Assembly (NCBI GenBank): GCA_019057815.1 | Contig: JAHLWR010000009.1 | Span: forward strand, 1-64,000 | Length of the DNA: 64,000 nt | Reading direction: 5' to 3' | DNA from: Candidatus Heimdallarchaeota archaeon | GTDB taxonomy: Archaea > Asgardarchaeota > Heimdallarchaeia > Heimdallarchaeales > Heimdallarchaeaceae | Shown: positions 52,601-61,847 of the stretch, in pieces | Position numbering within the stretch: position 1 is the first letter of the stretch | Layout of the letters: every line of letters starts with the position of its first letter | Translations under genes and position numbers: made by a program | Notes under the pieces: generated by a model | The model's database searches: none | What the model was told of the DNA's origin: nothing | The model's input: only the letters and a program-made list of their open reading frames with translations

Positions 52601-53923
52601 CAAAATATAACAGAATTTACAACCTATCTGGGGTATACAATCGTTGGTGCTATTTTTTCTTTACTTGGAGGATTACCAATAGCAATAAAATCACTTTCTA
52701 TGGTATGGAAATTCATAGGTTTTAGTGTATGGAAAATAAGTAAGAACAGAATGAGTTTCCTATTCATTGAAATTAGTAAAGATATGAAATACTTTGAGAA
52801 TCTAGCTTTAATCTTTCTAGTAGTTTCAATGATATTTACTCCAGTTCTCGTTGTCCCCTACTCTAAAGAAGCAAGTTTGGTCGAACAATCTTTTCTAGTG
52901 AATGGAGCTGAAATATCAATAAATAACTGGGATAAAGTTGAAGGTTTAACTGAGGAAGATATTGAAGCGATAGATGGAGTTGTAGAAGCTACTTATGCAA
53001 GAATGTATACTCTCTATATGGGGACTTATCAGGGAATGAGACTGCTTGTAATTAACACAACAGAGTTCTTAGAAACAATGTATAAACCACCACAATCGCT
53101 ATTAGGATTCGATTGGGATTCGCTTAATATGTTAACAAATAATACTGCACTAATTTCAAAATCTATAGAAAGTGCGTTTCATACTCAAGTTGGATGGTAT
53201 ATGTCCTTTAGACACCCTGCAATATCAGGATGGTTTTACTCTATTCATATTTCCGGTATTTATGACCTGTTCCCAGTATTCTACGACAAAATAGATATTG
53301 AAGATGAAGCTTATATGATGGTTATTTCTGTAGAATGCTTTGAAGCTATAGAACATATAGTAGAAAATAGGTTACTTACGATAAACAAGCTTTTTATTAA
53401 AACAGAAAATGATAGAGCTATTCAAGAAGTTAAAGAAGAAATATTTTCACACAACCCTGAAACAATAACTAAATCATATCTAGATGTAATCGACTCGCTA
53501 AAAACACCCCTCTACAATGTTTTCATCATAGAAATGATTATTTCACTCTTTGTATCTGTAATAATTCTAGCCTATTCAAGCTTTACGACTTCAACAAAGA
53601 TACTAGAACGAAGAATTATTAAGCACGATATTATGAAAAAAATGGGTATTAAATCATCTACAATCATTAATACAACAGTAATTCAAGTGCTGATAGCAGG
53701 GATCATACCGTCACTGATAATAGGCTTTTTTGTAGGACTGAAACTTGTTCCATTTAGTCTCCAACAAATGAGTTATGGGGCTATACCATATCCAGTAACT
53801 ACAATCTATCCAACAATGTTGTTGTTAGCAATATTCTTGGGAGTACCTATACTAGTTTATCTGGGGATGACGTTGATGCTTAGAAGAGAGTTTTGTAAGT
53901 ATTCACCAACACAACTGGAGTGA
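49694..53923 (+). CDS. Giant FtsX/MacB-like ABC permease with N-terminal sensor domain
   Basis: 1409 residues. A signal peptide (8-25) and a beta-strand-rich external domain (about 26-420) lead to a membrane helix (about 432-455). A MacB/FtsX module follows: helix about 507-525, external domain, and three FtsX helices about 800-930. It is then repeated: helix about 1050-1070, external domain, final helices about 1270-1400. Typical sequences are SREVSELFSNSYNREIEILKGRG-like (VFDVSELFSNSYNREIEILK) before the helices. Such permeases move lipids or lipoproteins or transmit force across the membrane. Its stop overlaps the start of its ATPase gene (GTGA). Confidence 0.78.
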   Translation: MRYRRFIVISSILVLLLNVSLTVQADEENLLYFISLTSNEEIFEAYPVLDSDGYLHLFIHMINKQGYVFLHQFYNETGLQIETLEEDVQEIEIITHHLYENPYVSLLYVVYSVTSSSGGKEIKRFTWTSEETRISSIMYIDEEDIRSYMPYFDVKFKDGVMHVLYALYDRDDMANLNVSHIMVVGLPKQDDYIIPSMLDPYTRFSRDILDIVIDENMDLWYIYRTDYDMFGVKQDTFGIGIAKLENSIANYTTSLDIPEVTYDVDKIKTQIGVDGLFSFMFVETRKVHWCNFDGTHITKESQSIIHNNPIDFIYIADSENKHMLLTNLQDNGEYVTNYYGYFESGIWSYIPISTEKPIGLDDYNSYLDFENYLITYVTILNPSNFAPEGLEFRETSGLALKILSSNDLDTSFLMIGFTSFNPRKEFWQKNWELIAVSIVSSLAGLGLLTFLWIKSSKKIKRFFFDSQVGDFNKFFLVFLNVWRVFSNFGGLIKSIWLSNKKRTILTIIGFVITGYLISSALVIAQSEESAMIKAYYRANPMISNRLATGIIDTTFFSPNEPVNISASYGFQANQELVDLYSNSNLQNYIGRIDSVFYFLSKVYSPNYTMTQDYRMTGLPDSTIDYFSSIITEGRAPQNSNEILIRGDVARLAHVEINDTFSMIASREDVGSEVQDYLLPMKIVGIYERYNVAQIRKISAFLDVSNDLYSLIETSAILTLQTNFFYILSEGDRMNLNVRGVFQIFFDFHDFKIADRKTIISGQKAMQGIIFSFSFDNKASIVTSNEIETFFTNFDDYYINNISRLIAFAIPVVLLSIFMVFDVSELFSNSYNREIEILKGRGLSTRRVTFIYLVIRLLEIVLASIISYGLALLTAIPLIKINGFIKFTNTDTQLVPGNVVAIMGIVASLLFVISIPKIIIIAVRRRRIEKQPNKIVKILKFISWRDMFFVGMGLGLFIYFLGMTQDAHHAQNITEFTTYLGYTIVGAIFSLLGGLPIAIKSLSMVWKFIGFSVWKISKNRMSFLFIEISKDMKYFENLALIFLVVSMIFTPVLVVPYSKEASLVEQSFLVNGAEISINNWDKVEGLTEEDIEAIDGVVEATYARMYTLYMGTYQGMRLLVINTTEFLETMYKPPQSLLGFDWDSLNMLTNNTALISKSIESAFHTQVGWYMSFRHPAISGWFYSIHISGIYDLFPVFYDKIDIEDEAYMMVISVECFEAIEHIVENRLLTINKLFIKTENDRAIQEVKEEIFSHNPETITKSYLDVIDSLKTPLYNVFIIEMIISLFVSVIILAYSSFTTSTKILERRIIKHDIMKKMGIKSSTIINTTVIQVLIAGIIPSLIIGFFVGLKLVPFSLQQMSYGAIPYPVTTIYPTMLLLAIFLGVPILVYLGMTLMLRREFCKYSPTQLE

Positions 53924-55701
53924 AAACAATGATAATATGCAAAGATTTACTCAAAGTTTTCTGGGATCCTGTAACTGATGTTAAAGTTTCAGCACTAAGA
54001 GGTTTAGATATTTATGTAAAAAGTGGAGAAGTTGCATCAATCATAGGTCCTTCTGGTAGTGGAAAAACAACCTTAATTAAGATTCTATGTGGAAACGAAA
54101 AACCAAGCGGAGGATCAGTTTATATCGATGACGTAAACATCGCTGAATTATCAGAAAGAAGGATGCGAAAATTACGATACAATAAAATGGGAATAATAAA
54201 CCAATTCATACACCAGAACTTGCTTTCACATCTAACAGTTGAACAAAACATAAGACTTCCAATGAGATTCAAAGCAGTAGCAAGGGAAAAAGCTGTTGCA
54301 AAAGTAGAAGAATTAATTAAAATACTCCATCTAGATAAAATCAGATACAATCCTGTTACAAAAATTAGTGGAGGAGAAGCTGTTCGTACTAGTATTGGCG
54401 TTGCTTTAGCAAAGGATACACCAATAGTGCTTGCTGATGAACCAACTGGTCAGCTTGATACAACCAATACTAACCATATTATAGATGCTTTTAGAGATCT
54501 TAACGAGAACTTAGGTACAACTATTCTTGTAGTGACTCACGATCTTAGATTTAGAAACGCGTTTAAGAAAAGCTATATCATCCGAGATGGAAGATTAGTG
54601 GGTATTAATGCTGATATTAATAGAGGAGAATTAGATTTCATTTTGAAACCTCAAGAATCTACTTTGCAATCAATTATAGATGGATCACAGTTTCTACGAC
54701 TTCCAGACGAAGTTGTAATTACAGGTGCTTTCGAAAATTTTGCGGAATTCATGATTCACCCTTCAAAACAATTCTCGCTCGTATTTAATCCAAACCAATT
54801 AAACCAAAAAGAAATCTATGAAATTCTGAAAGACACAAAATATGAATTTGACGATTTTTCCACAAGAAGCGATAGGACAAAAGTTTCTTTCAGAGAAATT
54901 CAACCAATCATAGAACAACAATTCTTAGCTCCAACGAAAGCAAACAAAGTGATTACAGTTAAGAAACTTTTCAAATCATTCCAAATTGGTGATAGAACAC
55001 ATAAAGTCTTGAAAAATCTCAATTTTAAAATAACCAAAGGAGATTTTGTTGTTATTTCAGGTAAAAGTGGTGCTGGTAAAACTACACTCATGAATGTTCT
55101 ATCAGGAATCGAATCTCCAGATTCTGGTACAATTGAAATTGATGGTTTTGATGTCACAGATAGTAGCAAAAAGGAAGTAGCTAGTTTTAGATTCAATAAT
55201 ATTGCGCTAATCAACCAAGTGAATAATCTATTCGAACAATATACTATCAAAGAAAATATGATAATACCTCGAATATTCAGCAAGAATAAAACATTAGGAA
55301 AGGTTAATCTAGATAAAACCGCTGAGAGCGTAGAAATCGAGCACAAAATTAAACATTATGCAGCTGAACTATCTGCAGGAGAGAGGCAAAGAGCAGCATT
55401 AGCAATAGCACTAGCAAAACGTTCACCTATTCTTTTCGCTGATGAACCTACTGCTAACCTTGACTCGCGTCTGGCTAGAAATATTGTCGCTCTTCTAATG
55501 GAAACAGCTCAGAAATATGGAACCACTGTTCTGATGAGCACTCATGACTTATCCTTAGTTCGACCAGGTTTTCGCTTGATTCGATTACAAGATGGTGAAA
55601 AAATCGAAGATGTTAGAGTTACAAAAAATAGACTCAAAGGCATTATAGAACTCTATCTTGGTATAACTATTGACGAAGAAGAATTTGAGATTGAAAAATA
55701 A
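53920..55701 (+). CDS. Tandem ABC ATPase of the FtsX/MacB-type system
   Basis: 593 residues with two ATPase halves. The first has GPSGSGKTT, signature ISGGEAVRTSIG and VLADEPTGQLD. A linker of about 90 residues precedes the second (from about 345) with GKSGAGKTT, LSAGERQRAALAIAL and LFADEPTANLD. Both are LolD/MacB-type. One polypeptide supplies both nucleotide sites to the preceding fused permease, so the whole transporter is two proteins. The start is GTG 53920 overlapping the permease stop, or ATG 53929. Confidence 0.88.
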   Translation: MKTMIICKDLLKVFWDPVTDVKVSALRGLDIYVKSGEVASIIGPSGSGKTTLIKILCGNEKPSGGSVYIDDVNIAELSERRMRKLRYNKMGIINQFIHQNLLSHLTVEQNIRLPMRFKAVAREKAVAKVEELIKILHLDKIRYNPVTKISGGEAVRTSIGVALAKDTPIVLADEPTGQLDTTNTNHIIDAFRDLNENLGTTILVVTHDLRFRNAFKKSYIIRDGRLVGINADINRGELDFILKPQESTLQSIIDGSQFLRLPDEVVITGAFENFAEFMIHPSKQFSLVFNPNQLNQKEIYEILKDTKYEFDDFSTRSDRTKVSFREIQPIIEQQFLAPTKANKVITVKKLFKSFQIGDRTHKVLKNLNFKITKGDFVVISGKSGAGKTTLMNVLSGIESPDSGTIEIDGFDVTDSSKKEVASFRFNNIALINQVNNLFEQYTIKENMIIPRIFSKNKTLGKVNLDKTAESVEIEHKIKHYAAELSAGERQRAALAIALAKRSPILFADEPTANLDSRLARNIVALLMETAQKYGTTVLMSTHDLSLVRPGFRLIRLQDGEKIEDVRVTKNRLKGIIELYLGITIDEEEFEIEK

Positions 55702-55808
55702 ACTGTTAGCATCAAGAACTGTCATTCCTTGGATTTACGATTATATTATATGTCCAAAAACGCTTTAAATATCCAATTTCAATTTCAACATAATCAAAGG
55801 TAATTATA

Positions 55809-56417
55809 ATGAATTCAAAAAATAAATCTACAAAGAATAAAAATGAAATGGATTTAAAGGAATTATCTATTTCAACATTAGAAATAGCACAAATCAATTT
55901 TCTTATGTCATTTAAAGGAATTAATCCAGAGAGCATTTCGAAGCGGATTCATATCGAAATCAACCCTATTTCCTGGATAATTGGTCATTGTATTTCTCAT
56001 ATGGATTGGTATTTGTCCTTATTTACTGGTGAGAGAATCTATTCTGAAAAACAACAGAAATATTTAGCTTACGGTGCTTCAAAAGAGGATATTACAGAAA
56101 AATTACCTTTTTCCTTTAGAGAGATATTAGATAAATATCTCCTTATATCTAAAAGCTTCTTTGAATATCTAAAAGGATTTCAAGAAGAGAAATTTCATCA
56201 GATAACATCTCAAGAAAATGGAGGAGAAACTTTAATTCAAAAGATTCAAAGAATTACTCTTCATTACATGGGTCATACAGGACAGATTGTTATTATTAGG
56301 AGAGCACTTGGTGTGTCTTCTTGGAGTTTTGTTAGTGGAATTAAAAAAGAAGAGAGACAAAAGTATATGAAAGAGTGGATAAAGTGGTGGGAAGAAAATA
56401 GGATGAAGTTCGATTAA
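55809..56417 (+). CDS. DinB-like four-helix protein
   Basis: 202 residues with the DinB/YfiT-type helical layout and three histidines placed as metal ligands: H in SWIIGHCISHMDWYLS, and H in LHYMGHTGQIVIIRRALG. Members are metal-dependent thiol S-transferases or damage-induced proteins of unknown role. The N-terminal 17 residues are lysine-rich and probably unstructured. Monocistronic. Confidence 0.7.
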   Translation: MNSKNKSTKNKNEMDLKELSISTLEIAQINFLMSFKGINPESISKRIHIEINPISWIIGHCISHMDWYLSLFTGERIYSEKQQKYLAYGASKEDITEKLPFSFREILDKYLLISKSFFEYLKGFQEEKFHQITSQENGGETLIQKIQRITLHYMGHTGQIVIIRRALGVSSWSFVSGIKKEERQKYMKEWIKWWEENRMKFD

Positions 56418-56492
56418 TACTTGTTGATTAATTGAAAATATATAATCAACCCCATACTAAATATTTATGTAAAACCTCTGAAAACTAAACTA

Positions 56493-57386
56493 ATGCGCTC
56501 TTTACCTATAATAAAAATAGACACAACTTGTATTAAGTGTAATAAATGTGTAGATGTATGCCCTAGATACATTTTCTTTCCTTCTGAAAACGAGATAAAA
56601 CTTAGAGATTTAGAAACATGTAATGATTGTGGTCATTGTATAGCTATTTGCCCTGTTGACGCTATCTATCACAATAAACTAATCAAAAGTTCTGTTGAAG
56701 CGGAATATCCTTTAGCTAATGAACATTTCAATTACGATCAAACACTGATGCTAATAAGACAGAGGAGATCTATCAGATATTTCTCTGATAAAACACTAAC
56801 AAAAGAACAAATACTCAAGCTTATTCAATTTGGGAGATTTGGACCCACTGGTCATAATGCACGAAAAGTTAATTACACTATTGTAATGGGTAGAGAGAAA
56901 GTAGTAACAATTTTATCTGAAGTAATTGAAGCATTCAAGAAAATCAGAGAACAGGTAACCAAGCCTATTTTTCGGTTTCTTGCGTTGCTTATGGGTAAGA
57001 GAAAAAAAGTAGAAAAAGTAAGGAGAAATCTTTATCGTCTTAACAGTCACATTACTTATTGGGAAGCCAAAATAGATAAAGTGTTCCACAACGCTTCTTC
57101 TCTGATACTTATACACGCAGATGAAAACATGCCCTCACCTTTTGAAGATTGCGTAATAGCTGCAGAGAATATAATGCTAGGAGCTCAAAGTTTTGAGCTG
57201 GGTGCAACCTTCATAGGTTATTTGGTTAAAGCTTGGGAACACTCCAAAGATGTTAAAGAGTTGATTAATTTACCCAATAATCATAAACTTTATGCGGTTT
57301 TAGCTGTTGGAAAACCCAAGCACAAGTTCAAAAGAGTTGTGTCACGACCTGAACCTAAACTGATTTATTGGAATTTAAAAAACTAG
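56493..57386 (+). CDS. Ferredoxin-nitroreductase fusion protein
   Basis: 297 residues. Residues 5-65 hold two [4Fe-4S] ferredoxin motifs (CIKCNKCVDVCP and CNDCGHCIAICP). The rest is an FMN nitroreductase domain with RRSIRYFSDKTLTKEQI and FGRFGPTGHNARKVNY at the flavin site and FIGYLVKAWEHS near the end. It probably transfers electrons from ferredoxin to an unknown acceptor. It converges with the hydrogenase operon (stops about 10 bases apart), which hints at but does not prove a redox link. Confidence 0.85.
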   Translation: MRSLPIIKIDTTCIKCNKCVDVCPRYIFFPSENEIKLRDLETCNDCGHCIAICPVDAIYHNKLIKSSVEAEYPLANEHFNYDQTLMLIRQRRSIRYFSDKTLTKEQILKLIQFGRFGPTGHNARKVNYTIVMGREKVVTILSEVIEAFKKIREQVTKPIFRFLALLMGKRKKVEKVRRNLYRLNSHITYWEAKIDKVFHNASSLILIHADENMPSPFEDCVIAAENIMLGAQSFELGATFIGYLVKAWEHSKDVKELINLPNNHKLYAVLAVGKPKHKFKRVVSRPEPKLIYWNLKN

Positions 57387-57396
57387 CCAGAAACGC

Positions 57397-57852
57397 TTAA
57401 TCAACAAAATAAGATAATACATTTCTGCTTCCTTCGAGTACTTCATCTGAAATTTTACCCATAAATTCTGTTGTTTTAATTTGAATTCCGCATAGAACAA
57501 CTTCTTTATTATTATCAGTTAAGATTTTTACTATTTGTTGAAAAGGAAGCTGATGAGAGGATATTTGTCTAACAGCTTTATCTGTACTTGAGGTAATTAG
57601 TAAAGTACCAGGCAACGCTCCAAAATCTATAGCATCGATAATTATTACAACTTTGATTTCTGTATTATCAATTATCTCTAGAAGATACGATGTTATATCT
57701 ATTTCATCCTCTGATATTACTTTGTCTGGGAATTTCTCTTTAAGACTCTTTGCTACTATCAACCCAATTCCATCATCAGATCTGTCAATATTTCCAAAGC
57801 AAAGGAAAATAAAATCCTCTTGTTCTTTGTGAAAAAAAGAGGAAAAAAACAA
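57397..57852 (-). CDS. NiFe hydrogenase maturation protease
   Basis: 151 residues of the HycI/HybD family: LCFGNIDRSDDGIGLIVAKSL carries the GN...DDG motif with the Ni-sensing acidic residue, and VVIIIDAIDFGALPGTLLI the second conserved aspartate. SSHQLPFQQIVKIL matches the family SxHxxxL-type motif. It trims the C-terminal tail of the large subunit after Ni insertion. It is the last gene of the operon, 14 bases after hydA. Confidence 0.88.
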   Translation of the reverse strand: MFFSSFFHKEQEDFIFLCFGNIDRSDDGIGLIVAKSLKEKFPDKVISEDEIDITSYLLEIIDNTEIKVVIIIDAIDFGALPGTLLITSSTDKAVRQISSHQLPFQQIVKILTDNNKEVVLCGIQIKTTEFMGKISDEVLEGSRNVLSYFVD

Positions 57853-57866
57853 TTAACAAATCCCCG

Positions 57867-59156
57867 TTAATCGTGTTTCACTAGTTTAACCATGTGACAA
57901 GAACAACTAATACATGGATCATATGCTCTAGCAATCATTTCTAGATGTAATTCTGTTTCTTCATTATCTTCAGCTACAAGTTTTTCAGCAGCTGTTCTAA
58001 TGAATTCTTCTACATCATCCAGAAACTGTGCTGTCGGAGTAATAATATCTGCATTAACAATCTTATGATCTTTAATCTCATAAGAATGGTATAGAATTCC
58101 TCTAGGAGCTTCAACTGCCGCTGTTCCTATTCCATCTTTCACTTCTGGTATGATGATTTCTGTATCAGGGAGAGCTTTTATTTTCTCTATTAGATCTGGT
58201 ATTTGTTCAAATGCCCATAAGGCTTCAATTGCTTGAGAAATATTGTTATAGAGAGGATTTACTTTCCATCTGTCAGTTTTATATTTCTCAAACTTTTCTT
58301 TAGCTATGCCTGTTAATCTATCACCTATTAGTAATAATCTTGCAAGAGCACCAACAGTGAAAGGTTTGTTATTATATCGAGAGCGCTTTGCGTAACTATG
58401 TGGGACAACTCTTTCATTTGTAAGTTTTTTGTATTCATTAACAGGATATTCCTCTCCAGTAGAAATCAAAATCGAATCACCTTCAAAACCAAATTTTCCA
58501 TCAGCTGGATTGCAACACATGAAAACTGTTTCTCTTTCGCAGTAATCTGGAATTTCAAGAGATGCAAGAACATCTATTGTTGATGCTATCATTGGTGCAT
58601 ATTCTTTAGCTTTTTCTGAAAAGTCATCTAGTTCTTCGTTAGTAGGTATTTTTCCAAAACCACCAATTTGAGGGTTTTCTCCGTGAATTTTTCTTCCCAT
58701 AAGAAGTTTCATCAATTCTGTTCCGTATTTCTTCAAAGTTATTGCTTCTACAACTGTCTCTCCATGTGTTGGGAGTAGAGCTATAGCTGAAGGCTTCCTA
58801 AAGAAATCTGGTAAAGCTAGGAAATAAACATGTAAAACATGTGATTCAACATATTCAGCTAAATGTAATAAATATCTTAAAAGTTTAATTTTTTCAGGAA
58901 CTTCAACCTTTAGAGCTTTCTCAATAGCTTTTATCGAAACATACCTATGTGAAACTGTGCATATGGCACAAATTCGGGATACAAGAGAGATGCTTTCATG
59001 AATTGTTTTACCTCTTATTAAAGCCTCAATCATTCTTGGACCTTCGAAAATGTCTACTAAAACGTCTTCAACTTTACCATCTTTAACATGAACTTGAATC
59101 CCGCCGTCACCTTCAACTCGAGATAATACGTCAACTCTTATTGTCTTTTCTGTCAT
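57867..59156 (-). CDS. hydA: NiFe hydrogenase large (catalytic) subunit, group 3b-like
   Basis: 429 residues. N-terminal Ni-binding motif SRICAICTVSH (C63, C66) and C-terminal DPCISCSCH (C415, C418) supply the four cysteines of the NiFe site; the eight residues after H421 (MVKLVKHD) are the tail expected to be removed by the maturation protease. RVEGDGGIQVHVKDGKVEDV is the usual start of this subunit. The protein forms H2 or oxidises it in the cytoplasm with the small, flavin and ferredoxin subunits. The second residue of the first motif is A where many relatives have G (CGIC). The ATG overlaps the hydD stop by one base. Confidence 0.92.
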   Translation of the reverse strand: MTEKTIRVDVLSRVEGDGGIQVHVKDGKVEDVLVDIFEGPRMIEALIRGKTIHESISLVSRICAICTVSHRYVSIKAIEKALKVEVPEKIKLLRYLLHLAEYVESHVLHVYFLALPDFFRKPSAIALLPTHGETVVEAITLKKYGTELMKLLMGRKIHGENPQIGGFGKIPTNEELDDFSEKAKEYAPMIASTIDVLASLEIPDYCERETVFMCCNPADGKFGFEGDSILISTGEEYPVNEYKKLTNERVVPHSYAKRSRYNNKPFTVGALARLLLIGDRLTGIAKEKFEKYKTDRWKVNPLYNNISQAIEALWAFEQIPDLIEKIKALPDTEIIIPEVKDGIGTAAVEAPRGILYHSYEIKDHKIVNADIITPTAQFLDDVEEFIRTAAEKLVAEDNEETELHLEMIARAYDPCISCSCHMVKLVKHD

Positions 59157-59950
59157 TAGTTATCACCATCTAAATTCTTTTCAAGGACATCGCCCCCAAA
59201 CATTCGAAGTTTTCGTTTAGCTTCTTCTTCAGTTAACCCTATTTCCATCAATTTATCGATCATGGAAGGATAGTTTGAACCTTCATATGGACCAAAACAA
59301 CCTACGCAGGAAACGTCTATAGAAGGACAGATAGCATCACAACCAGCAGCTGTTACTGGACCAAGACAATATTTACCTTTCAACAGGAAACAATCATTGT
59401 CTTTGAATTTGCACTCAACGCAAACAGGATAAGGGTATTTCTGGGGAATAAGTCCGGATATAAGCTTTGTGTAAATGGGGATGAAGTTTTCTGGAGCAAT
59501 AGGACAGCCTGGAATCATTACATCTACTTTTATGTATTTACTGATAGGTTCTGCAGCTTGAGGTTGTCCGATTAAATCTAGAAATTCGGGGTTCTTACCT
59601 TCTTTTCCGTAAACGTATTCCATTCTTTCTTTGAACACATCTTCATTGCTACCCAAATACTGGATACCCCCGTAACAAGCACAAGTTCCTAAGGAAACTA
59701 CAATTTTTGCTTTTTGTCTGATTTCTTTTAATTCTTCTAATTGTTTTGAGGTGTTAATGCTTCCTTCAACTAAAGCAATATCTACTTCAGGGACTTCTTG
59801 ATGAGATTGAGCCATGTGAAAGAATTTAATATCAGCGCTGGTAAAGAAATCTACCAAAGCATCTTCCATATGCAAAATAGCTAGTTGATCACCAGCACAG
59901 CCAGAAAAACCAAAAACACCAACAATTGGTTTATGTTCTCTACTCCACAT
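59156..59950 (-). CDS. hydD: NiFe hydrogenase small subunit
   Basis: 264 residues. Proximal [4Fe-4S] cluster cysteines are in FGFSGCAGDQ, SLGTCACYGG and MIPGCPIAPE. More cysteines (CVECKFKDNDCFLLKGKYC, CPSIDVSCVGCFGP) supply further clusters. No twin-arginine signal is present, so the enzyme is cytoplasmic, as known for group 3. It passes electrons from the NiFe site to the flavin and ferredoxin subunits. Adjacent to hydG without a gap. Confidence 0.92.
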   Translation of the reverse strand: MWSREHKPIVGVFGFSGCAGDQLAILHMEDALVDFFTSADIKFFHMAQSHQEVPEVDIALVEGSINTSKQLEELKEIRQKAKIVVSLGTCACYGGIQYLGSNEDVFKERMEYVYGKEGKNPEFLDLIGQPQAAEPISKYIKVDVMIPGCPIAPENFIPIYTKLISGLIPQKYPYPVCVECKFKDNDCFLLKGKYCLGPVTAAGCDAICPSIDVSCVGCFGPYEGSNYPSMIDKLMEIGLTEEEAKRKLRMFGGDVLEKNLDGDN

Positions 59951-60808
59951 CTAAATCAACTCCTTTAATCGTTCAATGTCCCAATAAGTAAAAACTGGTC
60001 CGTCTAAGCAAGTATAAACTCCTCCGATTGCACAATGACCACAGTGCCCTTGTCCACATTTCATACGTCTTTCAAGTGTCATGAATATCTTTTCTTTTGG
60101 TATTTTAAGTTTAAGAAGTTCTTTGATTACGAATTTGTACATAATTGGAGGACCACACATAATAGCGTAGGTATTTTTATTATTGACCCTATCAGCGATT
60201 TTTTCAAAAAGTTTTGTCACAACTCCAATATGATAAGGCCAATCACCTTTAGGATCTTCATCAACAGTTAAATGAGTTTCAAGCATTTCTCTTTGATGCA
60301 TTGCCATGAAATCTTCCCTAAAAAGCATATCTTCTGGAGTTCTAGCTCCATTTAGGAAATATACGTTTTTGAAATCTTCTCTTTTGTCACAAGCGTAAAG
60401 CAGTAAAGATCTCAAGGGAACAGCCCCTAAACCACCACTTACTATGATCAAATCATGATCTTTCATCTTATCCATCTCAAAGCCATTTCCATAGGGTCCT
60501 CGAATGTCAAATTTATCTCCGATTTTGAGTTTGTACAAAGCTTCTGTAATTGAACCAACTTTCCTAATACCAAACTCTAGAAATGATTGTCGAGTAGGTG
60601 TTGATGAAATAGAAAATGGTGCTTCTCCTACACCTGGTATAGAAAAAATAGCGAATTGTCCAGGTTTGTATTCACCTAATTTTTCTTGAATATTAGGGTC
60701 AACGAATTTTACTTTGAAATATCTAGTATCATAAGATAAATCCTTTAAATCAAGTATTTCAGCAGAATGTGCTTTATATTGATGATTTTTTCTTTCTTTA
60801 TTATTCAT
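59951..60808 (-). CDS. hydG: Hydrogenase flavin/NAD(P)-binding subunit
   Basis: About 285 residues: ferredoxin-reductase-like FAD domain (YKPGQFAIFSIPG, PFSISSTPT), nucleotide-binding domain (GPYGNGFEMDKM, LIIVSGGLGAVPLRSLL, AIMCGPPIMYKFV), and C-terminal [2Fe-2S] motif RRMKCGQGHCGHCAIGG with a later cysteine in YTCLDG. It exchanges electrons with NAD(P)H, as in the Pyrococcus hydrogenases. The ATG at 60808 overlaps the hydB stop by 8 bases; an earlier in-frame ATG at 60841 is less likely. Confidence 0.92.
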   Translation of the reverse strand: MNNKERKNHQYKAHSAEILDLKDLSYDTRYFKVKFVDPNIQEKLGEYKPGQFAIFSIPGVGEAPFSISSTPTRQSFLEFGIRKVGSITEALYKLKIGDKFDIRGPYGNGFEMDKMKDHDLIIVSGGLGAVPLRSLLLYACDKREDFKNVYFLNGARTPEDMLFREDFMAMHQREMLETHLTVDEDPKGDWPYHIGVVTKLFEKIADRVNNKNTYAIMCGPPIMYKFVIKELLKLKIPKEKIFMTLERRMKCGQGHCGHCAIGGVYTCLDGPVFTYWDIERLKELI

Positions 60809-61847
60809 TATTATCACACACCATTTCTTCGTAGACATCACTAAAGAGTGCTTGCGAGATAGTTACTACATTAATATCAACGGGACAGTAGGATACACAT
60901 CGACCACATCCAACACAAGCAGGTTGTCCCCACTTTCCAATGTACTCTTTGAGTTTATGAGTATAATAGAGCTTTATTCTCTGGGTTCTATTAGGTCTGA
61001 AATCATGCCCCCCTGCAACTAATGAATATCCTGGAAGAGTACAGCTATCTAGCATTCTTTCTCTCACACCTTTATCAGCTGACATTACTATTTTGTCTTC
61101 AACATTGAAGCAGTTACATGTTGGACACACAAGACTACATACCCCACAAGATAAGCATTTGTCACCAAATTCGTCCCAGACATCAGAATCATAATTAAGA
61201 TGGATGATATCAGGCATATATTTGAATGGTATAGAGGTTTCAAACATTTCTGAGCGGCTTTTTTGCCATCTAATATATTCAGCTATATCCTCTTTAGTAA
61301 TATCTTCAGAGAACAGATTTTCTGCAGAAGCGATTAGGTACAATCCCTTGCTTGACCCAACCCAGACTAAGTAATGATTTTCAAGTTCTGTTAAGAATAA
61401 GTCAAAGCCATCTTCTACAATATCAGTACCTGTAGATTGGCAAATACAGTTTTTGTCAGGTAAGCAAGAATGACCTACTAGAATTAGATTATTTCTTCTA
61501 CTTTCATAGTAAGGATCTTTTATATTATCTAAGAATAATTTATCAAGTATTTTTACAGCATGGATATCACAAGGATGGATGCCTAACACTATATTAGTTT
61601 CAGATTGAGGAAAGATATCTTCCACACTTTCTGAATCGAATTTTTGAGTAATGTATCTTGGAGGTGTTAAGAACTTTTTAATCCCAAGAATTGTTCTTTG
61701 ATAATTAAAATCCATTTCACTATATTCATTTACTTGTTCGAATGAGTGTTGATCCTTTTGTTTCACAGGACCATACAAGTTTCCTTTATTTGAAAGGAAA
61801 TTTATGAAATTAGGAAATTTATCTTTTGGAAGCTTATAAGTCTTCAT
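60801..61847 (-). CDS. hydB: Hydrogenase iron-sulphur (beta) subunit
   Basis: 348 residues. The first 210 form the domain common to sulphhydrogenase/anaerobic sulphite reductase beta subunits (FPQSETNIVLGIHPCDIHAVKIL, VGHSCLPDKNCICQ). Two [4Fe-4S] motifs follow (CLSCGVCSLVCPTC and CVGCGRCVSYCP). It wires the small subunit to the flavin subunit. First gene of the operon; TATA-like sequence lies in the 61848-62003 gap shared with the divergent epimerase gene. Confidence 0.92.
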   Translation of the reverse strand: MKTYKLPKDKFPNFINFLSNKGNLYGPVKQKDQHSFEQVNEYSEMDFNYQRTILGIKKFLTPPRYITQKFDSESVEDIFPQSETNIVLGIHPCDIHAVKILDKLFLDNIKDPYYESRRNNLILVGHSCLPDKNCICQSTGTDIVEDGFDLFLTELENHYLVWVGSSKGLYLIASAENLFSEDITKEDIAEYIRWQKSRSEMFETSIPFKYMPDIIHLNYDSDVWDEFGDKCLSCGVCSLVCPTCNCFNVEDKIVMSADKGVRERMLDSCTLPGYSLVAGGHDFRPNRTQRIKLYYTHKLKEYIGKWGQPACVGCGRCVSYCPVDINVVTISQALFSDVYEEMVCDNNE

